64,000 bases of DNA. Origin: Nemertoderma westbladi. Lineage: Eukaryota; Xenacoelomorpha; Nemertodermatida; Nemertodermatidae. The notes under the pieces are model-generated. The model was given only the letters and a program-made list of their open reading frames with translations. It had not been told where the DNA came from and did not search any database. Each line of letters starts with the position of its first letter. Position 1 is the stretch's first letter. The translations under genes were made by a program, and so were the position numbers. This document shows positions 1-11,150 of this stretch, one piece after another. Where the stretch lies: assembly GCA_032718475.1 (NCBI GenBank), contig JAUCBJ010007075.1:1-64000 (forward strand). The letters run 5' to 3'.

Positions 1-924
1 GCAAGCAATATTGAGCAGTTTTTTTAATTGAACCTTATTTAAATTGTTAACTATGCCAACATCAGTCTAAAGCTGTTCAGTTATGATGTTAATTGTTTCC
101 TCCAAGGGAACACTGGTAAACAAAGATGTAACATCGAAACTGCAAATGAAAACCTCCTTATCAAATCGTAAGTTTCCTATCAAGAAAATGTGTCGGTAAC
201 CGTATAATTACTAACTGTGAGGGGGTTAAGTAAGGGAACGAGGAACTTAGCAATGTTGAATGAGGGTGTATATATAGCGGATAGTATGGGGCGCATGGGA
301 GTGTTAGTTTTGTGGACCTTAGGCAGGCCGTATAGAACACCTGGTTGTGTTCCTGTAGGGGCGAGAAAGTCATAAACACCGTTTGTAATGATTTCATCCT
401 TACGTAAAAGTAGTAGAAAACGACGGATCGATTGTTCTCTTCTTATTGTACTTTTCAGCCAGTTATCATCCACAAGTCGGAACTTGGAGGTGTCACTAAG
501 GATGGAGTCCATCTTGGATATATACTCTGCTCTGTCCAGGATGACGACTCCATTACCTTTATCCGGTTTACCGATAATAATGGACTTGTCCCGGCGCAAC
601 AACTTCAGAGCTTTAAACTCGGTAGAACTAAAGTGGGCGAACTGTGGTCGTATAGCTGTAGGCGGCAGTGAGTGAGATATCCTGCAGACGGGATCGGAAG
701 CGGTCGGGTTCTATGTTCTTCGGATCGAATTTTACCCAACGGTAGAGCTGCTCACATCGTTTAAGGAAATCTTCCTGATCCAGTTTATCCGGAGGTATGG
801 AGTATCGTAAACCTTTCGATAAGGCGGACTTCTCAATATCAGTCAGAACGCGGGACGATTTGTTGAAGATCACGTCGTCGGGACTTAGGTTAAACGGAGT
901 TTGTGTACGCTTCAGATGGGACAA
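1..924 (-). mobile_element. Penelope-like element reverse transcriptase relic, cut by the window edge
   Basis: Read on the minus strand, 924-628 encodes the N-terminal block seen in Penelope-like reverse transcriptases (a VLTDIEKSALSKGLRYSIP segment). 602-180 carries IIIGKPDKGNGVVILDRAEY, LYGLPKVHKTNTPMRPI and TVTDTFS. Further left, in another frame, comes FDVTSLFTSVPLEETI, which contains the first catalytic aspartate. These blocks in this order are characteristic of Penelope-like elements rather than LINE or LTR elements. The frame breaks near 630 and near 178, with a stop after TDTFS, so the copy is dead. The YADD block and the GIY-YIG endonuclease would lie beyond position 1 and cannot be seen. 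Family call is firm; coding boundaries are approximate. Confidence 0.85.
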
Positions 925-1196
925 ATTTGTTCAAAATGGGTCAAGATGGGTCAAAATTTTGGCGTTGTTCCTAATTGCTCTGAACTCTTTGAGATTCCCT
1001 AAACATAAACCTATTTCTGTTAAATTCCTTATCACTACTGAAACCTACATCACAATTTTGTGCATGTTCATCAGTAGAAGTTGATGATGCTAGTGTTTTT
1101 TTTTAATACAAAATAAATTCTGAATTTTTCTAGGTTTAAGTTATATGCAAAACAAAGTAATACAAAGCTGACGACAGGTTGTTCAGTATCATCATT
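925..1196. other. Spacer between Penelope relic and transporter gene
   Basis: AT-rich sequence with a run of Ts near 1096. It presumably holds the transporter promoter and 5' UTR. I see no clear TATA box or further coding segment. Confidence 0.4.
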
Positions 1197-3575
1197 ATGA
1201 AAGTAGAAATCAATACCATTAATTCTGAACCATCAGAACATTACCCCGGAGACTTTTATTTATTTAATGATGATATATCAAGCGTTAATACTGCAAACGA
1301 AATCCAACTTCCAAAAGTTGGATACTATCCTGGGGATTTTCACACATATTTTAATGAGTATGGCGATATTCAATATCAACCAGCCATATCAGAAAAGGAA
1401 CTTAAAACACAAATTAAACTGAGAGCATATGAGTTTGTATTGGACGAGTCTCATACAGAAACAACCAGGAAAATATTCAGTTCTAATTTGACTTACCCAT
1501 TATTACCTATTGCCTTCGTAGTTGGTACCGGCAATTTCATAAATTTCCCGATATTGATGAACAAACATGGTGGATTAGCTTTTCTCTTTCAAGTAAGTCT
1601 ATTTTACTTTCTTCTAGTACTGCCTTTAATAACATTAGAAATGGGTATTGGTCAACGATTTCGTCGAAATGCAATCGTAACTTGGTATCAGATAAACCCA
1701 TATCTCACAGGAATTGGTGTAGCTGTTGTTACAGCAGTCTCTTATATAAACATAATGTATAGTGTGGGTGTCACACATTGCTTCCATTACCTGTTCATGT
1801 CATTTCAATATCCATTACCATGGAGTGAATGTCCTATAAACGAATCGGAAACGTGTCCCAATAAGTGGCACCAAATTGAAGGTTCGGACAACCATTGTGA
1901 AGGAAATGAAGGCGAATATTTCTACTATCACACTACACTTAATATATCTAATAATATATCTGCCATTGAGGCACCATATTTCGCTTTTAGAATGTTCGGA
2001 TTCAACACTGTTACATGGATTATCCTATACATTTGTTTTTTTGGTGGTGTTCATCACTGGAAATATATTGTTCGTTTTACTGTACCATACTGGTCTATAA
2101 TGATAGTGATACTATTGCTAACTAACATTCTGTACTTACAAGAAGGTTGTCTTGATGGTGTGAAATACTTATTTAAATCGGAATTCAAATATTTTTTCAA
2201 ATATCTTTTAAATTGGGAATCATGGTATAACGCTTTTACTTGTGCATTTTTCAGTGTTGGAGTAGGACAGTGCGGCTTTCTCTCTCTAAGTGGTTATCTA
2301 CCACGAACAAACAACTTCTATAAAGATGCTCGGATTGTGGTGTTTGTGGACTATATAATATCCATATTAGCTGCTGTTACTGTATTTGCAAACCTCGGAA
2401 GAAAGGCATTCCACGAATCTGCGAAATGTGTTGAAGAACAAATGGTAAATATAAATTCATCTTGTTCTACGAATATAACTGATTTATTAATAAGTTATAC
2501 GAACGACTCTGGTTCAGGAGAAGATATTGCCTTTATACACATGGCAGATGCGTTACGGCTAGGGGTGAACAAAACATTATATAAGTTATTACCAGTTGCA
2601 TATTACTCAATTCTTGCATTTTCCGGTATTGGGGTGATGATATGTTATCTGCAGATCGTGTATTGTATTATACAGGAATCTACATTGAAAATATCAACAC
2701 GTGGTTTATTGTTGATAGTTTGTGTTATTTTCTGGCTTCTTAGTTCGCTCTTTACACTTAGGAATGGGAAATACCTCAAAGAGATAGGAGAGCATTATAT
2801 TTTTTCATCATCAATTACCATATTATCTCTACTGATTGTGGTTAGTGTGTCAGTTACACCAGAGGTATTCAACAGGTTAATGGATGATTTTGAATCGATG
2901 ACAGGAAAGAGACCAAGTACATATAATAAGATAGTTTGGCGATATGTTTCCCCACTTATATTGACAATGATGGTTGTAATTAAAATATCCTTAGATATTA
3001 CTAAGGCTAAGTATAAGTACATAACACATAACCATCATAAGGAAAACATCCCAATATGGGCATTGGTATGTGGCAACATTCTTATTGGTATCATATTGCT
3101 ATGTGTTCCATTAATGGGCATCTTGAATTATTGGAAGTTTCTTGATAAATTTCAATTTCTTAAGAATATATCTGAATTTTCCGAGGCACGACTTCGCAAT
3201 ATTTACAGTTTACCACCTAAATTAGAGAAGAATAAATTTGAAAGAAGATTTCTACGTGTGTCTTTAATGGCAGGTGATATTTCGCAAATCGGAAAGGAAG
3301 ATGATATAAAAACCATATATGAAACTGCCAATTCATCATTTGGCGACAGATCGCCAACTCCAGTGCGTACACCAGCTTTAAACATTAGTAACATACCATT
3401 TGAGATGAATGAAATTAAAGAAAAGTTTCCCCACCCGCAAATGTTTTCAAAATCAGTTGATAATTCGCAGTCGCTTTTCGAAAAGGAAGCGGAATCATAT
3501 GAATCTGCCAATTCGTCATTTGGTCACCCAACGCCAACACCAATACCAACAGTAAATATTAATAGTTACCTGTAA
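1197..3575 (+). CDS. SLC6-family sodium-dependent neurotransmitter transporter, intronless
   Basis: 792 codons from the ATG at 1197 (an upstream TTG at 1179 is in frame but is not a plausible start) to TAA. SLC6 proteins are about 12-pass plasma-membrane symporters that couple uptake of amino acids, monoamines or osmolytes to Na+/Cl-. Visible signatures: the TM1 sodium-site block as GTGNFINFP (residues 110-118, usual family pattern GxGNxWRFP, so the conserved W-R is replaced by I-N); LEMGIGQRFRRNAI after TM2; a long Cys-rich, N-glycosylatable second extracellular loop; and the TM6 unwound segment followed by GYLPRTNNFYKDA. The N-tail repeats YPGDF (residues 16-20 and 44-48). The C-tail repeats a Y-E-T/S-ANSSFG motif followed by PTP (residues 708 and 768). 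There are no introns. Substrate cannot be told; the TM1 change suggests an atypical or even non-transporting member. Expressed status is inferred from intactness. Confidence 0.9.
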   Translation: MKVEINTINSEPSEHYPGDFYLFNDDISSVNTANEIQLPKVGYYPGDFHTYFNEYGDIQYQPAISEKELKTQIKLRAYEFVLDESHTETTRKIFSSNLTYPLLPIAFVVGTGNFINFPILMNKHGGLAFLFQVSLFYFLLVLPLITLEMGIGQRFRRNAIVTWYQINPYLTGIGVAVVTAVSYINIMYSVGVTHCFHYLFMSFQYPLPWSECPINESETCPNKWHQIEGSDNHCEGNEGEYFYYHTTLNISNNISAIEAPYFAFRMFGFNTVTWIILYICFFGGVHHWKYIVRFTVPYWSIMIVILLLTNILYLQEGCLDGVKYLFKSEFKYFFKYLLNWESWYNAFTCAFFSVGVGQCGFLSLSGYLPRTNNFYKDARIVVFVDYIISILAAVTVFANLGRKAFHESAKCVEEQMVNINSSCSTNITDLLISYTNDSGSGEDIAFIHMADALRLGVNKTLYKLLPVAYYSILAFSGIGVMICYLQIVYCIIQESTLKISTRGLLLIVCVIFWLLSSLFTLRNGKYLKEIGEHYIFSSSITILSLLIVVSVSVTPEVFNRLMDDFESMTGKRPSTYNKIVWRYVSPLILTMMVVIKISLDITKAKYKYITHNHHKENIPIWALVCGNILIGIILLCVPLMGILNYWKFLDKFQFLKNISEFSEARLRNIYSLPPKLEKNKFERRFLRVSLMAGDISQIGKEDDIKTIYETANSSFGDRSPTPVRTPALNISNIPFEMNEIKEKFPHPQMFSKSVDNSQSLFEKEAESYESANSSFGHPTPTPIPTVNINSYL

Positions 3576-4160
3576 TTTTATATGTATTCTCTATTATTGC
3601 TTCATGGACTTTTAAATGCTCTATGGGATTTGTGAAATCCTTACATGATACATATTACATATTGCAAATATATATTAATTTCTAGAACATTTTTTGTTTT
3701 TTTATTTAAAAATGCAACACAAATTAAATATAAGCTGTAATATTAGAGACACTATTGTGATAGTTCAGTCAACCATCCAATTTTCTCTAATTATTGGTGG
3801 CTGTTATGGAAAATTTGCGGAAAGTGGTTGTATGCATTGTGAATGTAACCTTTTTTCCCTTCGACTTTTCTATAATGTAGACAGACCATGACGAGTAGAA
3901 TTATAAATATACAGAAGAACAGAAAGGGTTGAACATTGTTACTTTCCATATCTCATGACTGCGAGGTTCTAGACGGCTAGGTTACGATATGCAAGGATAG
4001 AAAACTTCTAGAATAAAATCTTGATCTCTAAATCGGTATATTAACAGACAACAAGCAAAAATCAATTCAATTAACTCAGCAGCTCATCATCAGTTGAGCT
4101 CGATGTGCTCGTATATTTTTTTCTTAGAAATTGAGATAAATTGAATAGGCCTAATAGGTA
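3576..4160. repeat. 3' flank of the transporter, duplicated at 10671-11760
   Basis: The transporter's 3' UTR and flank align with 10671-11150 and again with 11679-11760, for example the block CTGTAATATTAGAGAC and the block CTCTAAATCGGTATA. This shows that the downstream pseudogene arose by segmental duplication including flanking DNA. It is not a retrocopy. Confidence 0.75.
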
Positions 4161-4316
4161 AATTAAAGTTACAGTCTAAGATTAACAATTATTTGCAATT
4201 AATTTCAATGTGTAGCCTATAGTTTGTGTTATTTCATTACCCAAAGAAAGTAGTAGAATAGCTAGTGTTGCCTTTTTTCCACTAAAAAATTAAAATCATG
4301 AAATTCTGTGTCCTTG

Positions 4317-4342
4317 CATGGAATGCTATATAGCATTCCATG
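4317..4342. repeat. 26-bp perfect palindrome
   Basis: CATGGAATGC and its inverse complement are separated only by the self-complementary TATATA centre, giving 26 of 26 symmetrical bases. Confidence 0.9.
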
Positions 4343-4520
4343 ATCCTTGCCATCAAATAGAACTTACTCTACATCTAAGTATCAATATCGTTATTCATAT
4401 TATTTCATTGCGTTTTGTGGTGTTTGTGATGGTAGTACATGCGCAGACACTAGTTTGTTTCAATCAAGTTATGATGAATACAATAATTAAGCTGATTGTG
4501 ATGAAGACAGTGATGAGACT

Positions 4521-4554
4521 CTACTAGGATCGGCATGCTGCATTACTGCTGCAT
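4521..4554 (-). mobile_element. Extreme 3' terminus of the (TAG)n-tailed LINE family
   Basis: Matches the reverse complement of the last about 30 bases of the LINE at 43178-44969. This would be an almost complete 5' truncation, or a remnant of a larger copy. Confidence 0.5.
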
Positions 4555-5054
4555 GGATGAGACTCCATTACTAGAGTAATAGGTGAATTGTGGTGACCAT
4601 GAATTGTGGATTGGTTCGGTGATAATATTTCAAAAGTTATCGGTATTATAGTTTATTATTTATTATTGTTTGGTAAGGAAAGGCTATTTAGTCAAACAGT
4701 AGGAAAGTCACTGTATTCAATACTAATGATAATGCTTTCATTCCATACTAATGTTAAAAATCACACTCGCTTTCATGGTTTTATATGTTTCTGGCGATAC
4801 CAGTAGGCCGGGCCTACTAGATCTGTTAATCCCATAATATATTATATTAGTGTCACGGATCATTACGGTAAGGTCAACTTGATTACTTAATCAAGACTAC
4901 AAATCACAGGTTTAATTGAATGTATCATTCTATACATTGTACTATACATGCCTTTCACCTCGCCCTCAATCTCTAACGTACCGGTACCGAACAGTTGTTG
5001 GGTTTGCTATACGGGTTTCACTGCCTCCGACCATGTATTTAAATGTGAACTGTG

Positions 5055-6174
5055 TGTAAAAGCTTTTGCGGACATAGCAAGTCATTTTTCCCCGCAATGC
5101 GCAGTGTAGGTGCTTTAGCGGACATAACAAGTCATTTTTGCCGCAATGCGCATAATACTCTAAAAGATTGGAGCTCAGATGACGAAATCTGTCAGCTGAT
5201 TTCCTGTAGACGTGGAACCTCTTTGTTCTGCTCAGCCAATCAGAGCGATTTTCACTTTATGTTGGACAGGGGCCTATGGAAAACCGCGCAATGCATTATG
5301 GTCTTTGTTTACCTTTCTGAGCCTCGGAACTGGCTTGGAATTCTTCTGTACTTCTGTTTTGGAAGTTTCAGACTTTGGCCTAAACATCTGATGGCTTTGA
5401 TTACAAGAACGTAAAACTATTAACGCATCACACCGCAATTCAACATTGCTGCACATGGAACACTGCATAAGTAACACATACTGACTGTTCACCGCATTAT
5501 TTGCTTCTGTTATTAATTGGTGTTATGTTAATTGTATATTGCTGATATATTTGGAGAATACCGATGAATAATCATAAAACCCCCAATCTTCTTGATTACT
5601 GAAGGTGAGAGGAACAGGTTTACCGGTAGCAACTGCGACTTACATTATAGTGGTTTTTTGTGTGAATTAAATGCTATTTCATAATCCCTACATGTGTCAG
5701 TTGCGATCCTCCTTATATATGCTCAAATTCAGTGACGATCGGCAGATAACTGCGAAGTAGTGTGAAGTAGTGTGAAGTCGTGTGAAGGTTAATAAAGCAT
5801 CTCCTAAAGAATGCGCTTTTTACGAAAATCTAGGGCCATCTAGTTGTGATTAGTATATGTCATAACTCTGTTTTTATACTTAAAGCGCCACGTCCTAAAG
5901 GAACTGTTAATATTTCCCCGAAAGTAAATATATTGTCAGAGATTATATAGTAACGATCAATCGAATAATACAGTAGGTCTACACTGCAATCACTATCAAA
6001 GCATCCGAATCCAGTCTCCCTTAACTGTCTGTGGGTGAATGGTCGCGCACAGACTGGCGTCGGCTGATGTAACTTCAGTACATTAAATAATTGATATAGG
6101 CTAAAGTCGATTTATAAACAAGAGGACAACTAAAATTGGCAGGTTAAACTGCTAAAGGTCTAAAAGCGCGAACA
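5055..6174 (+). mobile_element. Solo LTR, family TGTAAAAGC...GAACA, copy A
   Basis: Begins TGTAAAAGCTTTTG and ends GCGCGAACA, i.e. the TG...CA form of LTRs. It aligns over most of its length with 24283-25536 and 47377-48809. Flanking pentamers are CTGTG and CTGCG, a 4/5 target-site duplication. Conserved islands shared by all copies include a CCAATCAGAGCG box near 5236 and a block GCGCCACGTCCTAAAGGAAC near 5885. No internal coding region is attached, so it is a solo LTR left by recombination. The orientation is inferred from the CCAAT box lying in the 5' part. The parent retroelement superfamily cannot be told. Confidence 0.75.
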
Positions 6175-6231
6175 CTGCGTGCTAACAAATTTCATTTCCA
6201 ATGTGGTTCTTTTTCGAATCTAGATGGGTTT

Positions 6232-6453
6232 TTGGAAATTAATAGTAGAAAATTGAGTGTTTGGTGCAACTATTGTACTCGAACAGTATTTCCATTTCAA
6301 GATGTTGACAACAACGATGGAGATATTTTTGAATGTTTGTCAGCAGACAATTTTCTTTTTTTTGACCAAACTAATAACTCAGTATTTGCCGATATTGATC
6401 CAGATGTGAACTTAATTGATGCATCGGTTGATGGCGGATATTTTGACATATAG
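6232..6453 (+). pseudogene. Possible LINE N-terminal (PHD-like) fragment
   Basis: A 73-codon open stretch without an ATG start. It encodes a CNYC cysteine pair followed by an FPF segment and an acidic run. This resembles the cysteine-rich segment upstream of the endonuclease in some LINE ORF2 proteins. The resemblance is weak and there is no second cysteine pair. It lies just before a LINE relic but is not shown to belong to it. Confidence 0.25.
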
Positions 6454-6537
6454 AATCATTTAATAAGTCCTTACAAAAAGAAATCAATCCACACCCAACC
6501 GATGTTTCTTTTACATCGCCTCTTTTACACTTATGCC

Positions 6538-7611
6538 ATTCTTGTTCATAATTGTGGTTGACTATGATCTATGCTTGTCCTTAGATCATCATAATGATGA
6601 TGGGGTGATGGTAACTCAACCTAATGGCTCCAGAAATAACTAACCTGACTGATCTAGACTTTGCTGATGACATAGGAGTACTCTCAGAATCCCTAGAGGG
6701 AGCCCAACGGCTTCTCTGCTCATTTGAACAGGCTGCTTCTAGTGTTGAAGTGTTTGGGGATACACCCCAAACTCGGTGAGGTCAAACAAGTACATACACC
6801 CCAAACTCGGTGAGGTCACACAAGTATACACCCCAAACTCGGTGAGGTCATACAAGTATACACCCCAAACTTGGTGAGGTCACACAAGTATACACCCCAA
6901 ACTCGGTGAGGTCACACAAGTACATAAACCCGAAACTCGGTGAGGTCACACAAGTACACACCACAAACTCGGTGAGGTCACACTTGAAAGTCCTCAGCAA
7001 GTCTCTGATCAGATGAGCACAAGATCAAAGGATGGTATAACATCATGGATCCGGAAATCAGGTGAGGACATGGGCATGGACAAGGGAAAGGCATGGGCGA
7101 CCGTGAATAGGCTTTCCAGGATTTGGAAGTCACAGAATTAATCGGAAACTTAAGGTCTGATTTTAGAGCATTTCCAGTACTCCTCTATGGGAGTCCACGC
7201 GGAGCTCTAACTGCCGAGGGCACCAAATCTCTGGATGGCACATTCACAAGAATGCTACGCTGGGTTCACTTTATCAAGTACAATGCACACATCTCCAATC
7301 AGACACTATATAACATTAGAGGTGTATCATTGGTTCCCCCAAGCTTGACACTAGAACGAAGCCGCCTCCGCTTTGCAGGACATTGCTTTCGCCGTGAGGA
7401 CCAGCCAGTGCATAATCTTGTGCTTTGGCAGCGTCATGGACAGCCCATGACTTTCTTGAGATGCATCTTAAAGGACACTGGCCTCGAAGATGCGGATAAT
7501 CTAGCACACGTCATAGGTGATAGGGAGTTATGGTGGTGCAATTTTGTCAACAAGCAGGCACAGCATTCTTGAAAATGCAGCTGTAATGCAGCATGCTGAT
7601 CCTAGTAGTAG
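6538..7611 (+). mobile_element. LINE relic A1, 5'-truncated, with internal minisatellite
   Basis: Aligns with the 3' half of the LINE at 43178-44969, starting in the reverse transcriptase region. It runs through the LDFADD block (near 6655), the LTAE segment and the C-terminal RRILKDTGL-like segment, and ends in ATGCAGCATGCTGATCCTAG followed by a short TAG tail at 7611. It contains stops and frame changes. A seven-unit tandem array (6762-6984) replaces about 50 bp of the coding sequence. With A2 it forms a tail-to-tail pair. Confidence 0.8.
6762..6984. repeat. Minisatellite, about 32-36 bp x 7
   Basis: Seven consecutive near-identical units of the form TACACCCCAAACTCGGTGAG plus GTCACACAAG. 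The array sits inside the LINE coding sequence, which resumes immediately after it with the same codons as sister copies. Confidence 0.9.
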
Positions 7612-7699
7612 CCAGCGCGAGCGCGTAGGGAACTTCAGTACAGTCAATCCGGTTGGGATCCCACACCAAACAGGATCCCATCACACTAGCCATAAAGAT
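7612..7699. other. Short spacer between two tail-to-tail LINEs
   Basis: About 90 bp of unassigned sequence between the 3' end of LINE A1 and the inverted 3' end of LINE A2. Confidence 0.5.
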
Positions 7700-9355
7700 T
7701 ACTACTACTATAATCGGCCTGCTGCATTGAAACTGCACATTGATATGCTATGCTGGCTTAACAAAACAATTGTGTCACCACCATGCAATCCACAATTATT
7801 GGCAAGCCCAATGCATTAAGAATGCTATGCTGGCTTATCAACAAAGTTGCACCTCCACAATTCCCTATACTCCATGACTTTCGTGAGATTATCTACATCT
7901 TCAAGGCAAGTGTCCTATAGGAGGCCTCTCAAAAAAGTCATAGGATGTTCACCATGCTTATTTTCTACATGTGACTGCCAAAGCACAAGATTGTACACCG
8001 GGTGGTGTTTATTATACTTGATACAGTGAACCTGAAATATCATTCTTGTCCGGTCAGAGACTTGCTGAGGACTTTCAAAGTTAACTGTCAAAATTTTAGT
8101 CTTTTTGGAGTTAATAAAAAGACTAACACTAGAAGCAGCCTGTTATAATGAGCTGAGAAGCCATTGGGCTACCTCTAGTGATTCTAAGAGTACTCCTAAG
8201 TCATCAGCAAAGTCTAGATCAGTTAGGTACTTGGCAGGATTTCCTCGACTTCTGGAGCTAGTATGTGGAGTTACCATCACCCCATCATCATGATCTAAGA
8301 ACATGCGTGGAACATAGTCATCCACAATTATGATCAAGAATGGTGCAAGTGTGTCTCCCTGGAGGACGCCCCATAACACTTCAAATGGTTCTGTGTCACC
8401 GTTAACAGTAGACACAAATGTTGTCAAAACCATCGTATAATGATCTGATTGCTGCAATAATTTCATCAGGAATCCCATATAATGAAAGTATGCTGAACAT
8501 ACGTGAGCGAAAGACTGAATCAAAGGCCTTGAAGAAGTCAACAAAGATAACAGCCAGATGCCTATCTTTCTTTTTTGATAACTCTTCAATTATCCTTCTA
8601 AGTGTCTGAGTAGGCTCCATGGTCCCATCACCCTAACGGAACCCATCTGATTTCCACATAGCAGCCTCTCAATGGAATCCCCGATGCGATTTAATATAAT
8701 TATATTGTATAGCTTTACAATTATTTTTACATTGTATAGCCCCTACTCTCGGGTAGCAGATATTGAAAGAGGAGCCTTCAGATCACCTCAGGATTCGGCT
8801 GATTGTTTGCTTTGCTCTGTATAACTTTGCAGCAATCGAGAACAATGATATTCCCCAAAAAGAACCATAGAGTGTTAGGTTGCCCTTCTTGGGAACTGGC
8901 ACCAACTTATTTGTTTTCATTTCTTGTAGGACTCTTGTCGTTCTGTACATGTCTACTATGATGGGATAAATAAGCTCCAAACACTCAGGTATTTTAAAGA
9001 AATCAGGGGAGACACCATCTACTCCACTGTCACGATGGATCTTAATGCTCTTTGCAGCAGCCTTCACTTCAGCAAAGGAGATATTGCCAATGGGAATATC
9101 TGGGAATACACACTCAGACACTTTTACTTCTATAAAGTTATCAGCTTTTCAAAGTGGGCGTCCAACCATTACTGAGGTGATCGGCTGGTGATTCTGCCTT
9201 AACCTTGATAGTTGGTTGGCTTTTCCACCCAGTCCGCAAGTTGATCGATTTCCATGCCTGGGATGATTGCCTGCTTTCGTCGGCATCATTGATGGCATCA
9301 ACCTGCTGATTTATAAGCTCCTGTTGATTACCAGAGTACTGCCTGTTCAGGGACC
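7700..9355 (-). mobile_element. LINE relic A2 of the same family
   Basis: The inverted 3' end (TACTACTACTATAATCGG) is at 7700. Reading on the minus strand, the C-terminal region is followed, after a deletion near 8040-8090, by the FADD block (near 8215), the GVLQGDTLAPF block (near 8365), FVDFFKAFDS (near 8535) and the VPVPKKGNLTLYGSF block (near 8895). The linker region fades near 9355. Several stops and deletions are present, including within the RT palm. A duplicated segment near the 3' end (7740-7850) is unique to this copy. Non-functional. Confidence 0.8.
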
Positions 9356-9762
9356 TTTCTTTGGTTCAGGGTTCCAGGGTTCTGAGGTTATCGTAAACCC
9401 GTAACCCCTACAACTGCATATAAATAAGCAAGTATACTTCAGTACTTGTATACAGTTCTAGTACTGGTAACTGCTGCACTGTACTACAGTACTAATGTAG
9501 CAGTAGCAGTGGCAGTCCTACAAACTGGCATAATTGCATAAAGACAGTATTAGGTATCTGAATGTTCATATCAATGGGATTCAGAGGCATATAGTGACGT
9601 CAAGACCAATAACAGATCGTTTTCAAATTTTGAATAATTTTTAAACTGAAAACACCAATATCTCAGCTATTTTAGCATCTTATTGAATTCTGTAAATTGT
9701 GTTTCTGTGATATTATTGCATGTAATTAATCTGGTTTTGAATTTGAGTTGTGAACCCCATTC
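9356..9762. other. Unassigned spacer
   Basis: Low-complexity tracts rich in AGTACT and GCAGTA words; no gene seen. Confidence 0.4.
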
Positions 9763-10670
9763 TTGGATTTTCTGGTATTGGGTCGATGATAGGTTGTATG
9801 CAGATCGTGTATCGTGTTATACAGGAATCTTCATTGAAAATATCATTTCAGGGTTTGTTGCTAATGGTTTGTATTATTTCCTGGCTTCTTAGTTCGCTCC
9901 TTTACCCTTAGTTACATCATCACCATCAGTTACACCAGAAGTATTCAACAGGTTAATGGATGATTTTGAATCGATGACATGAAAGAAACATATACATATA
10001 ATAAGATAGTTTGGTGATATGTTTCCAAACTTATATTGGCAATGATGGTTGCAATTACCATAATCTTCGATATTACTAAAGCTAAGTATAAAAAGTACAC
10101 AACATATCACCTTCATAAGGAAAACATCCCATTATGGGCATTGGCATTGTGGTAAAATTCTTATTTGTAGCACATTGCTATGGGTTCCATTAATGGGCAT
10201 CTTGAATTATTGGAAGTTTCTCGATAAATTTAAATTTCTTAAGAATATATCTGAATTTTCAGAGGCACGACTTCGCAATATTTACAGTTTACAACCTATT
10301 TTTGAGAAGAATAAATTTGAAAAAAGGTTTCTACATGAGTCTTCAATGACAGGTGATATTTCTGGCAAGGAAGATGATAAACATACCATGTAAAACTGCC
10401 AATTCATCATTTTGCCAGAGATCGCCAACTCCAGTGCGTACACCAGCTTTAAACATTAGTTTGCACATACAGTTTCCACATACATTTGAGATGAATGAGA
10501 TTTAATGAATGGAACGTTTCCGCATGTCCTCAAACTCAGTTGATAATTCGCAGTCACTCTTCGAAAAGGAAGTGGATATATATACACATATAAATTATAT
10601 TAATCTGCCAATTTATCACTCACAGAACGCAAACACCAATGCCAATAGTAAACATTAATATAGTAGTTTT
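9763..10670 (+). pseudogene. Partial, decayed duplicate of the SLC6 transporter
   Basis: Aligns with the 3' third of the transporter gene (2619-3575), beginning at the ATTCTTG..TTTTC.GGTATTGGG block (TM8 region). An internal deletion removes the equivalent of about 2766-2840. Multiple frameshifts and stops interrupt it; the only sizeable open piece (10175-10393) encodes the last TM and part of the C-tail (GILNYWKFLDKFKFLKNIS). Homology continues downstream into the 3' flank, so this is a segmental duplication. The 5' two thirds are absent. Confidence 0.9.
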
Positions 10671-11150
10671 ACCTTGTAATTTTATATGTATTCTCTATTT
10701 TTGTTGCATTGACTTTTGATTGATGTATTGAATTTTTTTGAAATTCTTAAAATTATACAAATTACATATTGCAAAATAAATATTCATTTCTATAACATTT
10801 TTTCATAATTTATCTGAAAAAATGCAACTCAAATTAAATATAAGCTGTAATATTAGAGACTCTATTGTGAATTTTCAGTCAACCATTAATTTTCTCTCAC
10901 TATTGGTGGCTGTTATGGATTATTTGTGAAAAGTGGTTGTATGCATGGTGATTTCTGTTGTAACAAACTTTTTTCCCTTCGACTATTCTATAATGTAGAC
11001 CATGAAGAGTAGCATTATAAATATACAGTAGAACAGAAAGTGCTGAACATTGTTACTTTCAATAGCTCATGCCTGTGAGGTTCTAGGCGGCTAGGTTACT
11101 ATAGCCTATGTATGCAAGGATAGAGTGTAGATAAACTTCTAGAATAAAAT
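10671..11150. repeat. Duplicated 3' flank of the transporter
   Basis: Matches 3576-4019 with scattered substitutions and small indels. The match stops abruptly at CTAGAATAAAAT and resumes at 11679. Confidence 0.75.

Larger units (their letters stand above)
4161..5054. other. Spacer with a perfect palindrome and a LINE 3'-end scrap
   Basis: No convincing gene. It contains a 26-bp perfect palindrome at 4317-4342 and, at 4521-4554, the minus-strand terminal about 30 bases of the LINE family found elsewhere in the window (CTACTAGGATCGGCATGCTG). Confidence 0.5.

Noticed and set aside
1179-1196. Six-residue N-terminal extension of the transporter
   Set aside because: It starts with TTG; the first ATG in frame is 1197.
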